NCBI GenBank assembly: GCA_040905265.1
Contig: JBBDRW010000132.1
Span: 1-25,244 of the forward strand
Direction: 5' to 3'
DNA from: JBBDRW01 sp040905265
GTDB taxonomy: Bacteria; Bacteroidota; Rhodothermia; Balneolales; Balneolaceae
DNA: 25,244 nt
This document shows, piece after piece, positions 1 to 8,536 of the stretch (position 1 is its first letter; each line of letters opens with the position of its first letter). The notes beneath the pieces are model-generated. The model was not told the origin of the DNA and made no database searches. It saw nothing but the letters and a program-made list of their open reading frames with translations. The position numbers and the translations under genes are program-made.

Positions 1-30
1 CAGATGGATCGTCATGTTGCTGCTGCTCAT
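1..30 (-). CDS. sdhB: Succinate dehydrogenase iron-sulfur subunit, first 10 codons only
   Basis: Only the start of this gene is in the window; it runs off the left edge. On the minus strand an ATG at 30 opens MSSSNMTIHL, which resembles the beginning of Bacteroidetes-type SdhB (usually a short lead followed by MTIHLK). The position, 139 bases downstream of the sdhA stop on the same strand, is where sdhB stands in the sdhC-sdhA-sdhB order of this group. SdhB would carry the iron-sulfur clusters that pass electrons from the SdhA flavin to the SdhC hemes. The call rests on ten residues and synteny, so it is an inference. Confidence 0.55.
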   Translation of the reverse strand, partial: MSSSNMTIHL

Positions 31-169
31 AATGATCAGTTCGTGATGGTTGGACAGAGCCTACGAGACTCTGACTGAATAGTGTGCCTGTTCGATAATC
101 AATGTTTATTCATGGAACAACGTCCATGCCCTGTCCTGCAAACCGGCCGTTTGATGCCGGACCGACGGA

Positions 170-2089
170 CTATTTATAGCTACGCTGCTTGAGTTCGACA
201 AATTCAAAGTTGAGATCTTCCTTGTGAAGCTCCGTCTCCAGCCTGCCGTTCAGCCCTTTGAACTCCCAGGCTGACACATAGGAGAAATCTTCATCATTCC
301 GGAGAGCTTCTCCCTCTTCCGTCTGATGTTCGTCCCTCAAATGGCAACCGCAAGACTCATCCCGCTGGAGGGCATCCATTGCCATGAGCTCCGCCAGTTC
401 GAAGAAATCTGCCACGCGGCCGGCAAACTCGAGATACTTGTTGTAGTAAGTTGCTTCACCCGGTACCCGGACGTTCTTCCAGAATTCATCCCGGAGCGAA
501 CGGATCTCATCAATCGCCTGCTGCAACCCTTCCTTGTTACGGGAAATTCCGACCTTGTCCCACATGATCTTGCCGAGCTCCCGGTGGAATTCGATCACCG
601 ACTTATCCCCTTTGACACCAAGAAGTTTGTCAATATGGCCTTTTGCATTGCTTGCCGCTTCTTCAAAGGCATCATGGGCCGTATCGATGGAAGAGACATC
701 GTCGTTGGCTATGTAATTACCGAGCGTATAGGGAATCACAAAATAGCCGTCAGCCAGCCCCTGCATCAGAGCGCTCGCTCCAAGACGGTTCGCTCCGTGA
801 TCCGAAAAGTTTGCCTCTCCGGCTACGAACAGGCCGGGTACATTGCTCATCAGGTTGTAGTCAACCCAGAGCCCACCCATTGTGTAGTGAACAGCCGGGA
901 AGATCCGCATCGGCGTCTCGTACGGGTTCTCACCGGTGATGTTTTCATACATGTCGAAGAGGTTGCCATACTTGGCAGCAATCGCCTCTCTCCCATCCCG
1001 TTCGATCGCATCCCGAAAATCGAGATAGACCGCACGCCCGGTATCGCCGACGCCCAGCCCTTCATCGCAGACAATCTTGGCATTCCGGGAGGCGACATCT
1101 CTGGGCACCAGATTTCCAAAACTCGGATATTTCTCTTCGAGATAGTAGAACCGCTCTTCATCCGGAATTTGTGACGGCTTTCGAGTATCATCCTTGTCAC
1201 GCGGAACCCAGACACGTCCGTCATTCCGGAGGCTCTCGCTCATCAAAGTCAGTTTCGACTGATAATCTCCCGAAACCGGGATACAGGTGGGATGGATCTG
1301 TACATAGCAAGGGTTGGCGAAGGCCGCTCCCCTCTTGTGGCATCGCCATGCAGCCGTTACGTTGGAGTTTTTAGCATTGGTTGAGAGATAAAAGACATTG
1401 CCATACCCGCCTGTACAGAGGATCACCGCGTCTGCGGCCCATTTCTGAATCTTTCCACTGATCAGATCTCGTGTAATGATACCTCTCGCCTTCCCGTCCA
1501 CGGTAACCAGATCCAGCATTTCTTGCCGCGGATGGTAGTCGATTTTACCGGCATGAACCTGCCGCATCATCGCCTGGTAGGCGCCCAGAAGCAGCTGCTG
1601 TCCTGTCTGGCCGCGTGCATAAAAGGTTCTCGATACCTGCGCGCCACCGAACGACCGGTTGTCAAGCTGGCCGCCATACTCCCGGGCAAACGGCACACCC
1701 TGCGCCACAGCCTGATCGATGATGTTATTGGCAACCTGTGCCAGGCGGTAGACATTGGCCTCTCTGGAGCGGTAGTCGCCTCCCTTGATGGTGTCATAGA
1801 ACAGCCGCCAGATACTGTCCCCGTCATTCGGATAGTTTTTAGCGGCATTGATCCCTCCCTGAGCGGCAATACTGTGGGCACGCCGGGCTGAATCCTGGAT
1901 ACAGAAGCTTTGCACCTCATATCCGAGTTCTGCAAGGCTTGCAGCCACAGAGGCTCCTGCAAGGCCCGTCCCCACCACAATCACCTTGTGCTTCCGCTTG
2001 TTGTTCGGCGAGAGCAGCTTGATCTCATTCAGGTGTCGTTCCCATTTCTGCTCCAGTGGGCCGGAAGGTACGTTGGAATCTAATTTCAT
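170..2089 (-). CDS. sdhA: Succinate dehydrogenase/fumarate reductase flavoprotein subunit
   Basis: Catalytic FAD subunit of respiratory complex II, oxidising succinate to fumarate (or the reverse) on the cytoplasmic face of the membrane. Visible are the dinucleotide-binding GTGLAG near the N-terminus, the AHSIAAQGGINAA segment whose His is the expected covalent FAD ligand, the substrate-site IHPTCIP and PRDVASRNA segments, and HYTMGGLWVD. The length (about 640 residues) fits the Bacteroidetes-type SdhA. The frame is open to an ATG at 2149, giving 20 more residues, but family members begin close to MKLDSNVPSGPLEQKW, so I prefer the ATG at 2089. It lies downstream of sdhC and upstream of sdhB. 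The gap to sdhC is 75 bases from the upstream ATG (135 from the preferred one). Confidence 0.96.
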   Translation of the reverse strand: MKLDSNVPSGPLEQKWERHLNEIKLLSPNNKRKHKVIVVGTGLAGASVAASLAELGYEVQSFCIQDSARRAHSIAAQGGINAAKNYPNDGDSIWRLFYDTIKGGDYRSREANVYRLAQVANNIIDQAVAQGVPFAREYGGQLDNRSFGGAQVSRTFYARGQTGQQLLLGAYQAMMRQVHAGKIDYHPRQEMLDLVTVDGKARGIITRDLISGKIQKWAADAVILCTGGYGNVFYLSTNAKNSNVTAAWRCHKRGAAFANPCYVQIHPTCIPVSGDYQSKLTLMSESLRNDGRVWVPRDKDDTRKPSQIPDEERFYYLEEKYPSFGNLVPRDVASRNAKIVCDEGLGVGDTGRAVYLDFRDAIERDGREAIAAKYGNLFDMYENITGENPYETPMRIFPAVHYTMGGLWVDYNLMSNVPGLFVAGEANFSDHGANRLGASALMQGLADGYFVIPYTLGNYIANDDVSSIDTAHDAFEEAASNAKGHIDKLLGVKGDKSVIEFHRELGKIMWDKVGISRNKEGLQQAIDEIRSLRDEFWKNVRVPGEATYYNKYLEFAGRVADFFELAELMAMDALQRDESCGCHLRDEHQTEEGEALRNDEDFSYVSAWEFKGLNGRLETELHKEDLNFEFVELKQRSYK

Positions 2090-2224
2090 TTCAGTGTTGT
2101 TGATTGAATCAATACGGTGGTGTTTGTCCTTGTCTGTTTTGCGATTCATCTGATTGGAATCACGTCAATGCGACTCCGGTCCGGGGAAAAGCTGTCTGAA
2201 ATCGGCCATCCGAGACCGGCAAGA

Positions 2225-2923
2225 TCAACCGCTGATCAGGGGGCCCGCCCCCCCGGTGAAATAGATATATAAAGGAATAAAAAGAAACCCGACTGCCAAC
2301 AAGACGGCAAGAATTGCTCCTATGGTGTAGATCAAAACCGATGCCTTCCGGCTTTTCACTCCAAGGGAGGTAAAAGCGCTCCAGACTCCGTGCCCGAGGT
2401 GTGTTCCTAGAAGTATCATCACAAAGGTATAGCCAAATGCGTAGACCGGATTCTGAAACGTCTCCAGAACGAGAGAACGGATATCGTGTGTTACCTGTCC
2501 ATCTATCTCAACGTTGCCCATATCACCCAGGGCAAACGTATTCAGGTGAAAAATCACGAAAATAAACAGGATCAGCCCGGTAAAGGCCATGCTTCTCGAA
2601 CTCATCCCCTGCCGGCTCGGTTCTCCTTTGCTGCTATAGACGTTGTAGTGGCTGGGACGCGCTTTTCGCCTTTTTAGCCAGATGGAGATGCCGATCCATG
2701 CATGAAGAACAAACACAATGAGAAGTCCGGCTCTTGCAATCCAGAGAAGCGGCCCGAAACTGTGCAGTATCATGGAGTAACGATTCATGGCTTCGGAATC
2801 TCCAAAAATGGTCAGGTTGCCTGACAAATGGAACATGACGAAAAAGAGAAGCAGAAGGCCGGTAATCCCGGTCAGGATCTTGCGGCCCACCTGGGATTGT
2901 GCGGCTTCGATGATTGATGGCAT
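2225..2923 (-). CDS. sdhC: Succinate dehydrogenase cytochrome b subunit (type B, five-helix)
   Basis: Membrane anchor of complex II, 232 residues, with five hydrophobic segments at roughly residues 17-35, 58-82, 112-133, 160-185 and 200-225. Histidines inside or at the ends of the helices (H32, H74, H126, H175/H178) are good candidates for the axial ligands of two b hemes, as expected in single-polypeptide type B succinate:quinone reductases related to those of Bacteroidetes and Wolinella. It is the first gene of sdhCAB. Transcription would start in the 196-base region shared with the divergent adenosyltransferase gene. I see no clear Shine-Dalgarno sequence before the ATG. Confidence 0.94.
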   Translation of the reverse strand: MPSIIEAAQSQVGRKILTGITGLLLLFFVMFHLSGNLTIFGDSEAMNRYSMILHSFGPLLWIARAGLLIVFVLHAWIGISIWLKRRKARPSHYNVYSSKGEPSRQGMSSRSMAFTGLILFIFVIFHLNTFALGDMGNVEIDGQVTHDIRSLVLETFQNPVYAFGYTFVMILLGTHLGHGVWSAFTSLGVKSRKASVLIYTIGAILAVLLAVGFLFIPLYIYFTGGAGPLISG

Positions 2924-3119
2924 ACGTACGTAGTTCAGTTAGTCGGTATTCAAATGGAGGCTTTGGAAAATCATTTTTCAATTCTTCAGATACCTTCAAA
3001 ATTCGCTTCTTTTAGTTTAAAAGGCAAGGTTTAATCAGTATGGAGACATTGCAAAACCAGGTTTTTCAAAGTCTCCGGTATCTCTGTCTTCTCAATGCTC
3101 TTTTTTCTACTTTGATTCC

Positions 3120-3671
3120 ATGAAAATCTACACCAAAACCGGAGATACCGGAGAGACTTCACTCTACGGCGGAACACGTGTTCCCAAAAATGAACTGCGA
3201 ATCGAAGCGTATGGGACGGTGGATGAGCTGAACTCTCTGCTGGGTCATTGTCTCTCTCACAGTCCTGCAGACCGGATCTGTGGTATACTTAATGCCATAC
3301 AGCAACAGCTGTTTCGTGTAGGTGCAGACCTGGCGACACCGGAGGATGCAAAAGCCCGAATTGAGAGGGTTGATGAATCAGTGATCCTTGAACTGGAGAG
3401 CCACATTGATGAGCTGCAGGAGCAACTGCCCCCGCTGAAACATTTTATTCTGCCGGGAGGGTCGACAACGGGAGCGACCATTCACCTCGCGCGAACCGTC
3501 TGCCGGAGAGCGGAACGGATTGTGGTTAGCTGCCACTCACGAGAACCGGTAAATCCGATGATTATCACCTATCTGAACCGGCTTTCCGATCTTCTCTTTG
3601 TCATGGCCCGATATGAGAACCAGCAGCAGAATGAGCCGGAAACACCCTGGATTCCGGATCGAAAAAAGTGA
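3120..3671 (+). CDS. PduO-type cob(I)alamin adenosyltransferase
   Basis: ATP:corrinoid adenosyltransferase, 183 residues, which attaches the 5'-deoxyadenosyl group of ATP to cob(I)alamin to make coenzyme B12. The N-terminus KIYTKTGDTGETSLYGG is the nucleotide-binding signature of the PduO/EutT-like (MMAB) family. The second hallmark, ILPGGSTTGATIHLART followed by CRRAER, is present near residues 115-140. The length fits a stand-alone PduO N-domain enzyme. It diverges from sdhC and ends 11 bases before the convergent hmuV stop, leaving almost no room for a separate terminator. No cobalamin biosynthesis gene lies beside it, so its partner enzyme is probably a B12-dependent enzyme encoded elsewhere. 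Confidence 0.94.
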   Translation: MKIYTKTGDTGETSLYGGTRVPKNELRIEAYGTVDELNSLLGHCLSHSPADRICGILNAIQQQLFRVGADLATPEDAKARIERVDESVILELESHIDELQEQLPPLKHFILPGGSTTGATIHLARTVCRRAERIVVSCHSREPVNPMIITYLNRLSDLLFVMARYENQQQNEPETPWIPDRKK

Positions 3672-3682
3672 GGGACAACGAT

Positions 3683-4516
3683 TCAATGGTCGCGGTTCGC
3701 TGCGATCACAAACGGACAGTGCCGGTGCGGGTGCCTCATTATATGTACCGGGCAGTCGAATGCCATCTCGATAATGTCCGCCTGAAATACGTCATTGGGA
3801 GTTCCCAATGCATAGCTTTTCCCATCCTTCATGATGTTAATCACATCTGCATACTGAGCTGCCAGGTTCAGATCGTGAAGGATCATCAAGACCCCAACAT
3901 TCTGACGCGACAACTGTCTGACCAGATGCATGATACTGTGCTGATACGAAAGGTCAAGGCTGTTGAGTGGTTCGTCAAGTAACAGGCAGCTCGGCAGGCC
4001 GCTTTCAATCCGATCCCATAGCTGTGCCAGCATTCTTGCTAACTGAACACGCTGTTTCTCCCCTCCCGAAAGCGTCGGGAATTGACGATCGGTCAGGTGC
4101 TCTACACCTGCCCGAACCATGCACTCCATAGCGATATCCCGGTCCCGGGCCGATTCAAAGCCTCTTGTGTACGGAGATCTTCCGATCAAGACAACCTCCA
4201 GTGCCGTAAACGAGAAAGAGAGCTGTAGATTCTGCATCATTACGGCCCGTTTCCGGGCCAAATGGAGAGGTTCTACCTGTTGCAGGCTTCTGCCCTCGAC
4301 CCGCACTTCTCCGGAAAGCGGTTTGATATCTCCGGTCAGTGTCTTCAGGAACGTCGATTTACCGGCTCCGTTTTTACCCAGAATTACGGATAGAGTTCCC
4401 GGTTCGATCTCCATGGAGACATCCCGGACCAGGGTATGTCCATCGATTTGTACGGTAATGTTTGTTGCTGAAATCATCGAGATAATAGGTAACAGGTGAT
4501 TGGTTGAAACATCCAC
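3683..4516 (-). CDS. hmuV: Heme ABC transporter ATP-binding protein
   Basis: ATPase of the heme importer, 277 residues. Walker A GKNGAGKST is at 47-55, the Q-loop glutamine at 95, the signature LSGGE at 149-153, Walker B LLLDEP at 178-183, the D-loop SLD just after, and the H-loop His at 214. All catalytic elements are intact. The sequence and order match the HemV/HmuV branch of iron-chelate importers. The start is uncertain: an ATG at 4477 (MISATNI) begins where the homology begins, and the 13 residues before it look non-conserved. It follows hmuU by 24 bases in the same direction and is the last gene of the heme operon. Confidence 0.94.
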   Translation of the reverse strand: MDVSTNHLLPIISMISATNITVQIDGHTLVRDVSMEIEPGTLSVILGKNGAGKSTFLKTLTGDIKPLSGEVRVEGRSLQQVEPLHLARKRAVMMQNLQLSFSFTALEVVLIGRSPYTRGFESARDRDIAMECMVRAGVEHLTDRQFPTLSGGEKQRVQLARMLAQLWDRIESGLPSCLLLDEPLNSLDLSYQHSIMHLVRQLSRQNVGVLMILHDLNLAAQYADVINIMKDGKSYALGTPNDVFQADIIEMAFDCPVHIMRHPHRHCPFVIAANRDH

Positions 4517-4540
4517 TAATTCGCAAACCTGATAACGGAA

Positions 4541-5635
4541 TCAGAGGTAACCACTTAACTCCCGATTCCGCAACAACAACCAGAGAAAAAAGGGAGCTCC
4601 GATAAAGGCGGTAATCACACCAATCGGAAGTTCTGCCGGAGCGACGATCGTACGAGCCAGCAGGTCGGACCCAAGCAGGAGTACCCCTCCCAATAGCGCT
4701 GAGCCCGGCATCAGAAACCGGTGATCAGGGCCGATCCACAAGCGGAGGATATGTGGAACAACCAGGCCAACAAAGCCTATTATTCCACTTACTGAAACAG
4801 CCGCTCCGATTGCCAGGCCGACAAACACAACGATCACCTTTTTCAACCGCTCTACCCGAACGCCCAGATGTTTTGCTTCCGATTCTCCCAACAAAATCGC
4901 ATTCAGCCCCTTGGAGAGGCGGGGCAAAAAGAGAACGGCGGCCAATACAAATGGGAGTACAACCCAGACCGACTCCCACATCGCACCCCCCAGGCTGCCC
5001 AGCATCCAGAAGGTAAGATCCCGTAGCTGTTCATCATTTGCCTTAAAGATCATGAACCCGATTGCGGCTTGTGCCAGAGCATTGACGGCAATACCGGCCA
5101 GCAGCATGGTCGCTACATTGGTTTTCCCATTTGCTGTGGAGAGCCGGTAGACAATCAGTGTCGCACTTGTGCCGCCAAGGAAAGCGGCCACCGGTATCAG
5201 AAAACTCCCAAGCAGCTCCACAAAACGGAAGGACAACGAACTGAGTACGATCATGGAGATCGCTGTGGCAAGTGCCGCCCCGCTGGATACCCCGATCAGG
5301 CCGGGATCAGCCAGCGGGTTACGGAATAACCCCTGCATCGCCGCGCCGGAGACGGCCAGCGCCGACCCGACAAGGACGGCAAGCAGCACCCTTGGCAGCC
5401 GGATATTGAGCAGGATGGAGGATTGAACCGGTTCATACAACCAGGGCGATGTTATCCCGATCCGCTCCATCAATATCCCTGTCACCTGCCAGGGAGAGAT
5501 CGATACGGAGCCGATCCCGACTGAGAGTATGATCATCCAGAAGAGAAGCAGGGCCAATCCTGCCATCACAAGGAATGAGAGCCGAAATCGGGGTAGTGTG
5601 GACCAGCGGGAGATGTAACGGGCTATGGCGCTCAC
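4541..5635 (-). CDS. hmuU: Heme ABC transporter permease (FecCD family)
   Basis: Inner-membrane channel of the heme importer, 364 residues with about ten hydrophobic helices, as in BtuC/HmuU. The family stretch NPLADPGLIGVSSGA is at about 106-120, and the coupling-helix region LGESEAKHLGV and the GFVGLVVPH motif are present. The start codon is GTG; its four bases GTGA overlap the hmuT stop, so the two are probably translationally coupled. It works as a homodimer with two HmuV subunits and receives heme from HmuT. The neighbours and sequence both support heme rather than cobalamin or siderophore, although permeases of this family are hard to separate by sequence alone. Confidence 0.93.
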   Translation of the reverse strand: MSAIARYISRWSTLPRFRLSFLVMAGLALLLFWMIILSVGIGSVSISPWQVTGILMERIGITSPWLYEPVQSSILLNIRLPRVLLAVLVGSALAVSGAAMQGLFRNPLADPGLIGVSSGAALATAISMIVLSSLSFRFVELLGSFLIPVAAFLGGTSATLIVYRLSTANGKTNVATMLLAGIAVNALAQAAIGFMIFKANDEQLRDLTFWMLGSLGGAMWESVWVVLPFVLAAVLFLPRLSKGLNAILLGESEAKHLGVRVERLKKVIVVFVGLAIGAAVSVSGIIGFVGLVVPHILRLWIGPDHRFLMPGSALLGGVLLLGSDLLARTIVAPAELPIGVITAFIGAPFFLWLLLRNRELSGYL

Positions 5636-6606
5636 TCTGCCTGTCTGATCTCAGTTCCAGGGTGCAGAAACTCCATCAAATCCAGGACAGCCTGCCCCAT
5701 CCTGGGCCCAAAACCCAACAGGTAACTGCCATCCATGGAGTGGATCCGGTTGTTTTTTGCAGCATCCGTCAGGCTGACACCGGGAGCCTGACGAACCCAC
5801 TCCGTGCCTCCAACACTCTGCAAACCACTATTCATCATCAGGATCACACTCGGATTGACGGCAACGACCGCTTCAGGAGTTAGTGGTTTGTACCCCTCAA
5901 ACTCGTCGAACGCGTTTACCCCACCGGCGAGTTCAATCATCGTTTTTGCTGAGGTCCGGTTCCCTGCAACCATCAGATGGTTTGGCCCCCTGGCGTAGAT
6001 AAAGAGAACGACCGGACGGCTTTCAAGCATGTCATGAAGTGTTGCCGCTCTCTCCAGATCCATTGCCAATCTGCGAGACACCTCCATCGCCCTCTCCTCC
6101 CGGCCGAGAACGGCGCCCAATTGCTCGACCCTCTCAAATGCAGCGTCAACGGTTTCATCGGCGCTTACTATCAGGAGCGGCGCTCCGGTACTCCGAATCT
6201 GGCGGAGAGCCGTTTCCGGGCCGGCCGCCCCACTGGCAAGAATCAGGGTCGGTTCCATCGACAAGACTCCTTCAGCAGAGAGATTCCGGGTAAAGGATAC
6301 TTTCGGGATGGCTGCTGTCTCCTCGGGGTAGAGGCTCGATTCATCCACTGCAACCAGGTTCTCCTCTGCCCCAAGCGCAAAGATCGTCTCGGTTACCGCG
6401 CTCCCGATCGAAACGATCCGTGAACGGTCTGAAATATCGACGGTTACTCCGTCTGCACCTGTATAGGTTGCTTGAGCCGTCACCTGAGGAGTCGCAGCCA
6501 GAAACGTCAGAAAAGTGATGAGAGGCACTAATCGCAGGAACCCTGCCGGGTGGCAGCACAAGCCTGTAATGTTATAACCGGTAGAAATCATCTTCTGCTT
6601 TATCAC
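5632..6606 (-). CDS. hmuT: Periplasmic heme-binding protein of the ABC importer
   Basis: Substrate-binding protein, 324 residues, of the class III (BtuF/HmuT) fold. A hydrophobic stretch at about 24-45 ending LAATPQVTAQA is a signal peptide with an AxA-like cleavage site near 45. The segment DESSLYPEE places Y93 where ShuT/HmuT proteins carry the heme-ligating tyrosine. ARGPNHLMVAG and GYKPLTPEAV are typical of the family. The start is a GTG overlapping the hmuS stop by four bases (GTGA); an in-frame ATG at 6591 is an alternative and gives a shorter lead. It would deliver heme from the outer-membrane receptor to HmuUV. Confidence 0.93.
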   Translation of the reverse strand: MIKQKMISTGYNITGLCCHPAGFLRLVPLITFLTFLAATPQVTAQATYTGADGVTVDISDRSRIVSIGSAVTETIFALGAEENLVAVDESSLYPEETAAIPKVSFTRNLSAEGVLSMEPTLILASGAAGPETALRQIRSTGAPLLIVSADETVDAAFERVEQLGAVLGREERAMEVSRRLAMDLERAATLHDMLESRPVVLFIYARGPNHLMVAGNRTSAKTMIELAGGVNAFDEFEGYKPLTPEAVVAVNPSVILMMNSGLQSVGGTEWVRQAPGVSLTDAAKNNRIHSMDGSYLLGFGPRMGQAVLDLMEFLHPGTEIRQAE

Positions 6607-7676
6607 TCTGTTTCCTCGCTCTCTTTTAATTGGTTCGTGATGGTTCTCCAGGATTCCAGCTCCGGCTTACCCGGCTTTCGGGCGCCAAAGAAGGTGGCGA
6701 TCTGCTCACCCTCGGAATCGAACAGCTCCAGGGATGTTACAGTGCCATCTTTCGTCGGTTTTTCCACGATCCAGCTTTCTGCAATCTGATCTTCTCTCAG
6801 ATGCAGGTTGAACTCCTGATCCAGTACATTCAGCCAGGAATCCATTTTTCGGATCGTCTGAACCGGGCCGCTGTGTATCTGAATCATCCCGCTGTTTTTT
6901 ACAAAGACCATGATGTGCACATCTTCCGCGGACGCGAGATGGAGCATCCGGTCCGTAGCTCTGTTCGATACTTTCCAGGTAAACCTCCCCCTTCCCAACC
7001 GCAGTGCATCAGTTCGATCAACATTGAATTTTTTCAGCAGCGGGAAAAAATCGTGCGTGTCTTCCAGCCCGGCCCATGCATCCAAAAAGAGATCCTTGTC
7101 AATCTGATCCGGCGACAAGTACTCATGTTTGTCAGTTTGCCGGCTGACGGTGATGTCAGGGCTCTGATCTGAGTGCCTGAACTGTTCAATGAGCTGTCGG
7201 TAGAGATCCATTTTCGTCTCATCCCTGAGATAGATCTTGTGAACCGCGTCCCCTGCTCTGTCAAAAAACTGGAGGCTGTGAAGAGTTCCTTTCGGATTCC
7301 GTACCGGAACTGCATACCCGAACCCCCACCGTTTATGAAAGATCCTCAGATCAATCTGTTCATCCAGTACAAGCCCCGCATGGCCCTGAAAGGATACGTT
7401 TCGATACAATCCGGTCTTTTCATGAACCGCAGAGGCATTCCTGGTCAACGCCATCAGGCGGCCCAGAGGCTCCAAATTCATGAAGATTTCTTCCCAGTGA
7501 GGCGTCAGCCGGATTACATCCACACCGTCACAGACAGATGCAATCAATTCCGCCTCACTGACTCCGAGCTGATCAGCTGCGTCTCTGGATCTGAGCTTCG
7601 GGTACTCTCGTTTCAGCTCCTCCCAGCGGGTTTTTAGTTGTTGTGGGTTCGAAAGAGGTTCTGTTATGGTTTTCAT
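6603..7676 (-). CDS. hmuS: HmuS/ChuS-like cytoplasmic heme-binding or heme-degrading protein
   Basis: Cytoplasmic protein of the HemS/ChuS/HmuS family, 357 residues, built of two tandem repeats. The N-terminal half contains DLRIFHKRWGFGYAV and the C-terminal half IMVFVKNSGMIQIHSGPV, equivalent positions of the duplicated fold. THDFFPLLKKF puts H208 where ChuS/HemS carry the proximal heme histidine; this alignment is from memory. Known members bind imported heme and some cleave it to release iron. It is coupled to hmuT and separated from the upstream lipoprotein gene by 83 bases that hold a strong hairpin. The ATG at 7676 is the only sensible start, and no Shine-Dalgarno sequence is evident. 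Confidence 0.92.
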   Translation of the reverse strand: MKTITEPLSNPQQLKTRWEELKREYPKLRSRDAADQLGVSEAELIASVCDGVDVIRLTPHWEEIFMNLEPLGRLMALTRNASAVHEKTGLYRNVSFQGHAGLVLDEQIDLRIFHKRWGFGYAVPVRNPKGTLHSLQFFDRAGDAVHKIYLRDETKMDLYRQLIEQFRHSDQSPDITVSRQTDKHEYLSPDQIDKDLFLDAWAGLEDTHDFFPLLKKFNVDRTDALRLGRGRFTWKVSNRATDRMLHLASAEDVHIMVFVKNSGMIQIHSGPVQTIRKMDSWLNVLDQEFNLHLREDQIAESWIVEKPTKDGTVTSLELFDSEGEQIATFFGARKPGKPELESWRTITNQLKESEETE

Positions 7677-7710
7677 AGAGTTTTCAATGGGTATGAGAGT
7701 TTTTGTTCAA

Positions 7711-7749
7711 GATCAGGCAAGAGCCATTCAGAATAGCTCTTGCCTGATC
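7711..7749 (-). terminator. 14-bp perfect hairpin between hmuY-like gene and hmuS
   Basis: The arms GATCAGGCAAGAGC (7711-7724) and its exact complement (7736-7749) are separated by an 11-base loop. On the minus strand the hairpin begins 10 bases after the hmuY-like stop and ends 34 bases before the hmuS start. No run of T follows on that strand, so it may be a partial terminator or an mRNA-stabilising 3' end that lets receptor and lipoprotein be expressed above the importer genes. The structure is seen; the role is inferred. Confidence 0.6.
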
Positions 7750-7759
7750 AGCCGGTTTC

Positions 7760-8413
7760 TCAGTTCAGCTCCCGCAACCCTTCGGTCATCTGAATTGCAT
7801 AGCGAAAGGTGTAGTACTGGCTTGCAGGACGCGTTGCAAGGTTTGCAAACTCGGCCGTATCCGTTTCAGGATTTCCCTGGTAGTAGCTCTGGATCTGCAC
7901 TTTCGCATAATGGTTCTCATCCGCGGTTTTTATCAGAATGGTGACATCCTCTTTGGCAAGAATGGCATGGGCGGGACTCCCCTCGGTGCCTGTATAGATA
8001 TACCAGCCGTCCAGTCCCTGAATGGCCATCTCCTCATTTGTATCAGCACCATATCCGCTGGAGGGTGCGAGTTCAATCTGATCGAAAGGAACATCCAGAA
8101 GTATGGCACCGGCAGCACCCGGGCCGCTCACACCGGAGTTCACGATCATGCTGCTCCCGGAGAAGCCAATATCCCAGTTTGCAGAGGCTGAATCGTCTGA
8201 AGCCACGACATCTCCGGTTCTCAGGCTGAACAGGACGTAGGATGGATTGGGGTCCGTCCGGTCTGCCGGTGCATGAAGGTCTTCTACCTGATTCGCCTCG
8301 ATTTCCGATCCGGGAGGCTCCTCTTCATTGCCGGTAGTACTGTCGCTGCATGCGACAGTGATGAATAACGAGATACTAATTAGGGATAGGTACGTATATA
8401 TGTTGGTATGCAT
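7760..8413 (-). CDS. hmuY: HmuY-family heme-binding lipoprotein
   Basis: Predicted lipoprotein of 217 residues. A hydrophobic signal at 5-21 ends in FITVAC, a lipobox with C22 as the lipidated residue, followed by an acidic, Ser/Thr-rich linker. WDIGF at 80-84, the Gly-rich segment after it, HYAKVQIQSYY at about 168-178 and the closing YYTFRYAIQ are the pattern of the HmuY family, whose Porphyromonas member captures heme from host proteins and hands it to the HmuR receptor. H149 and H168 are the only histidines in the folded part and are possible ligands; I cannot confirm they match the Porphyromonas pair. It lies 123 bases downstream of the receptor gene, consistent with an HmuR-HmuY pair. 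Confidence 0.85.
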   Translation of the reverse strand: MHTNIYTYLSLISISLFITVACSDSTTGNEEEPPGSEIEANQVEDLHAPADRTDPNPSYVLFSLRTGDVVASDDSASANWDIGFSGSSMIVNSGVSGPGAAGAILLDVPFDQIELAPSSGYGADTNEEMAIQGLDGWYIYTGTEGSPAHAILAKEDVTILIKTADENHYAKVQIQSYYQGNPETDTAEFANLATRPASQYYTFRYAIQMTEGLRELN

Positions 8414-8536
8414 CTGTTTCTGTGATGATTATGTTGTGTGATGGATTCTGTGTTTGGTACAGTTTTAATCGTGTCGCGTCAATCAAGCTGATGTGAAGGT
8501 TTCCCCGGGATTGGCACGACAAGAATACCGGGCAAA

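Noticed and set aside
326..1174. Open frame of 282 codons on the plus strand inside sdhA
   Set aside because: It is the shadow of sdhA on the other strand; sdhA has strong motifs throughout, and the plus frame shows no recognisable domain.
3009..3023. Small palindrome CTTTTA-GTT-TAAAAG between sdhC and the adenosyltransferase gene
   Set aside because: Short and A/T-rich; such repeats are expected by chance in promoter regions, so I do not claim an operator.
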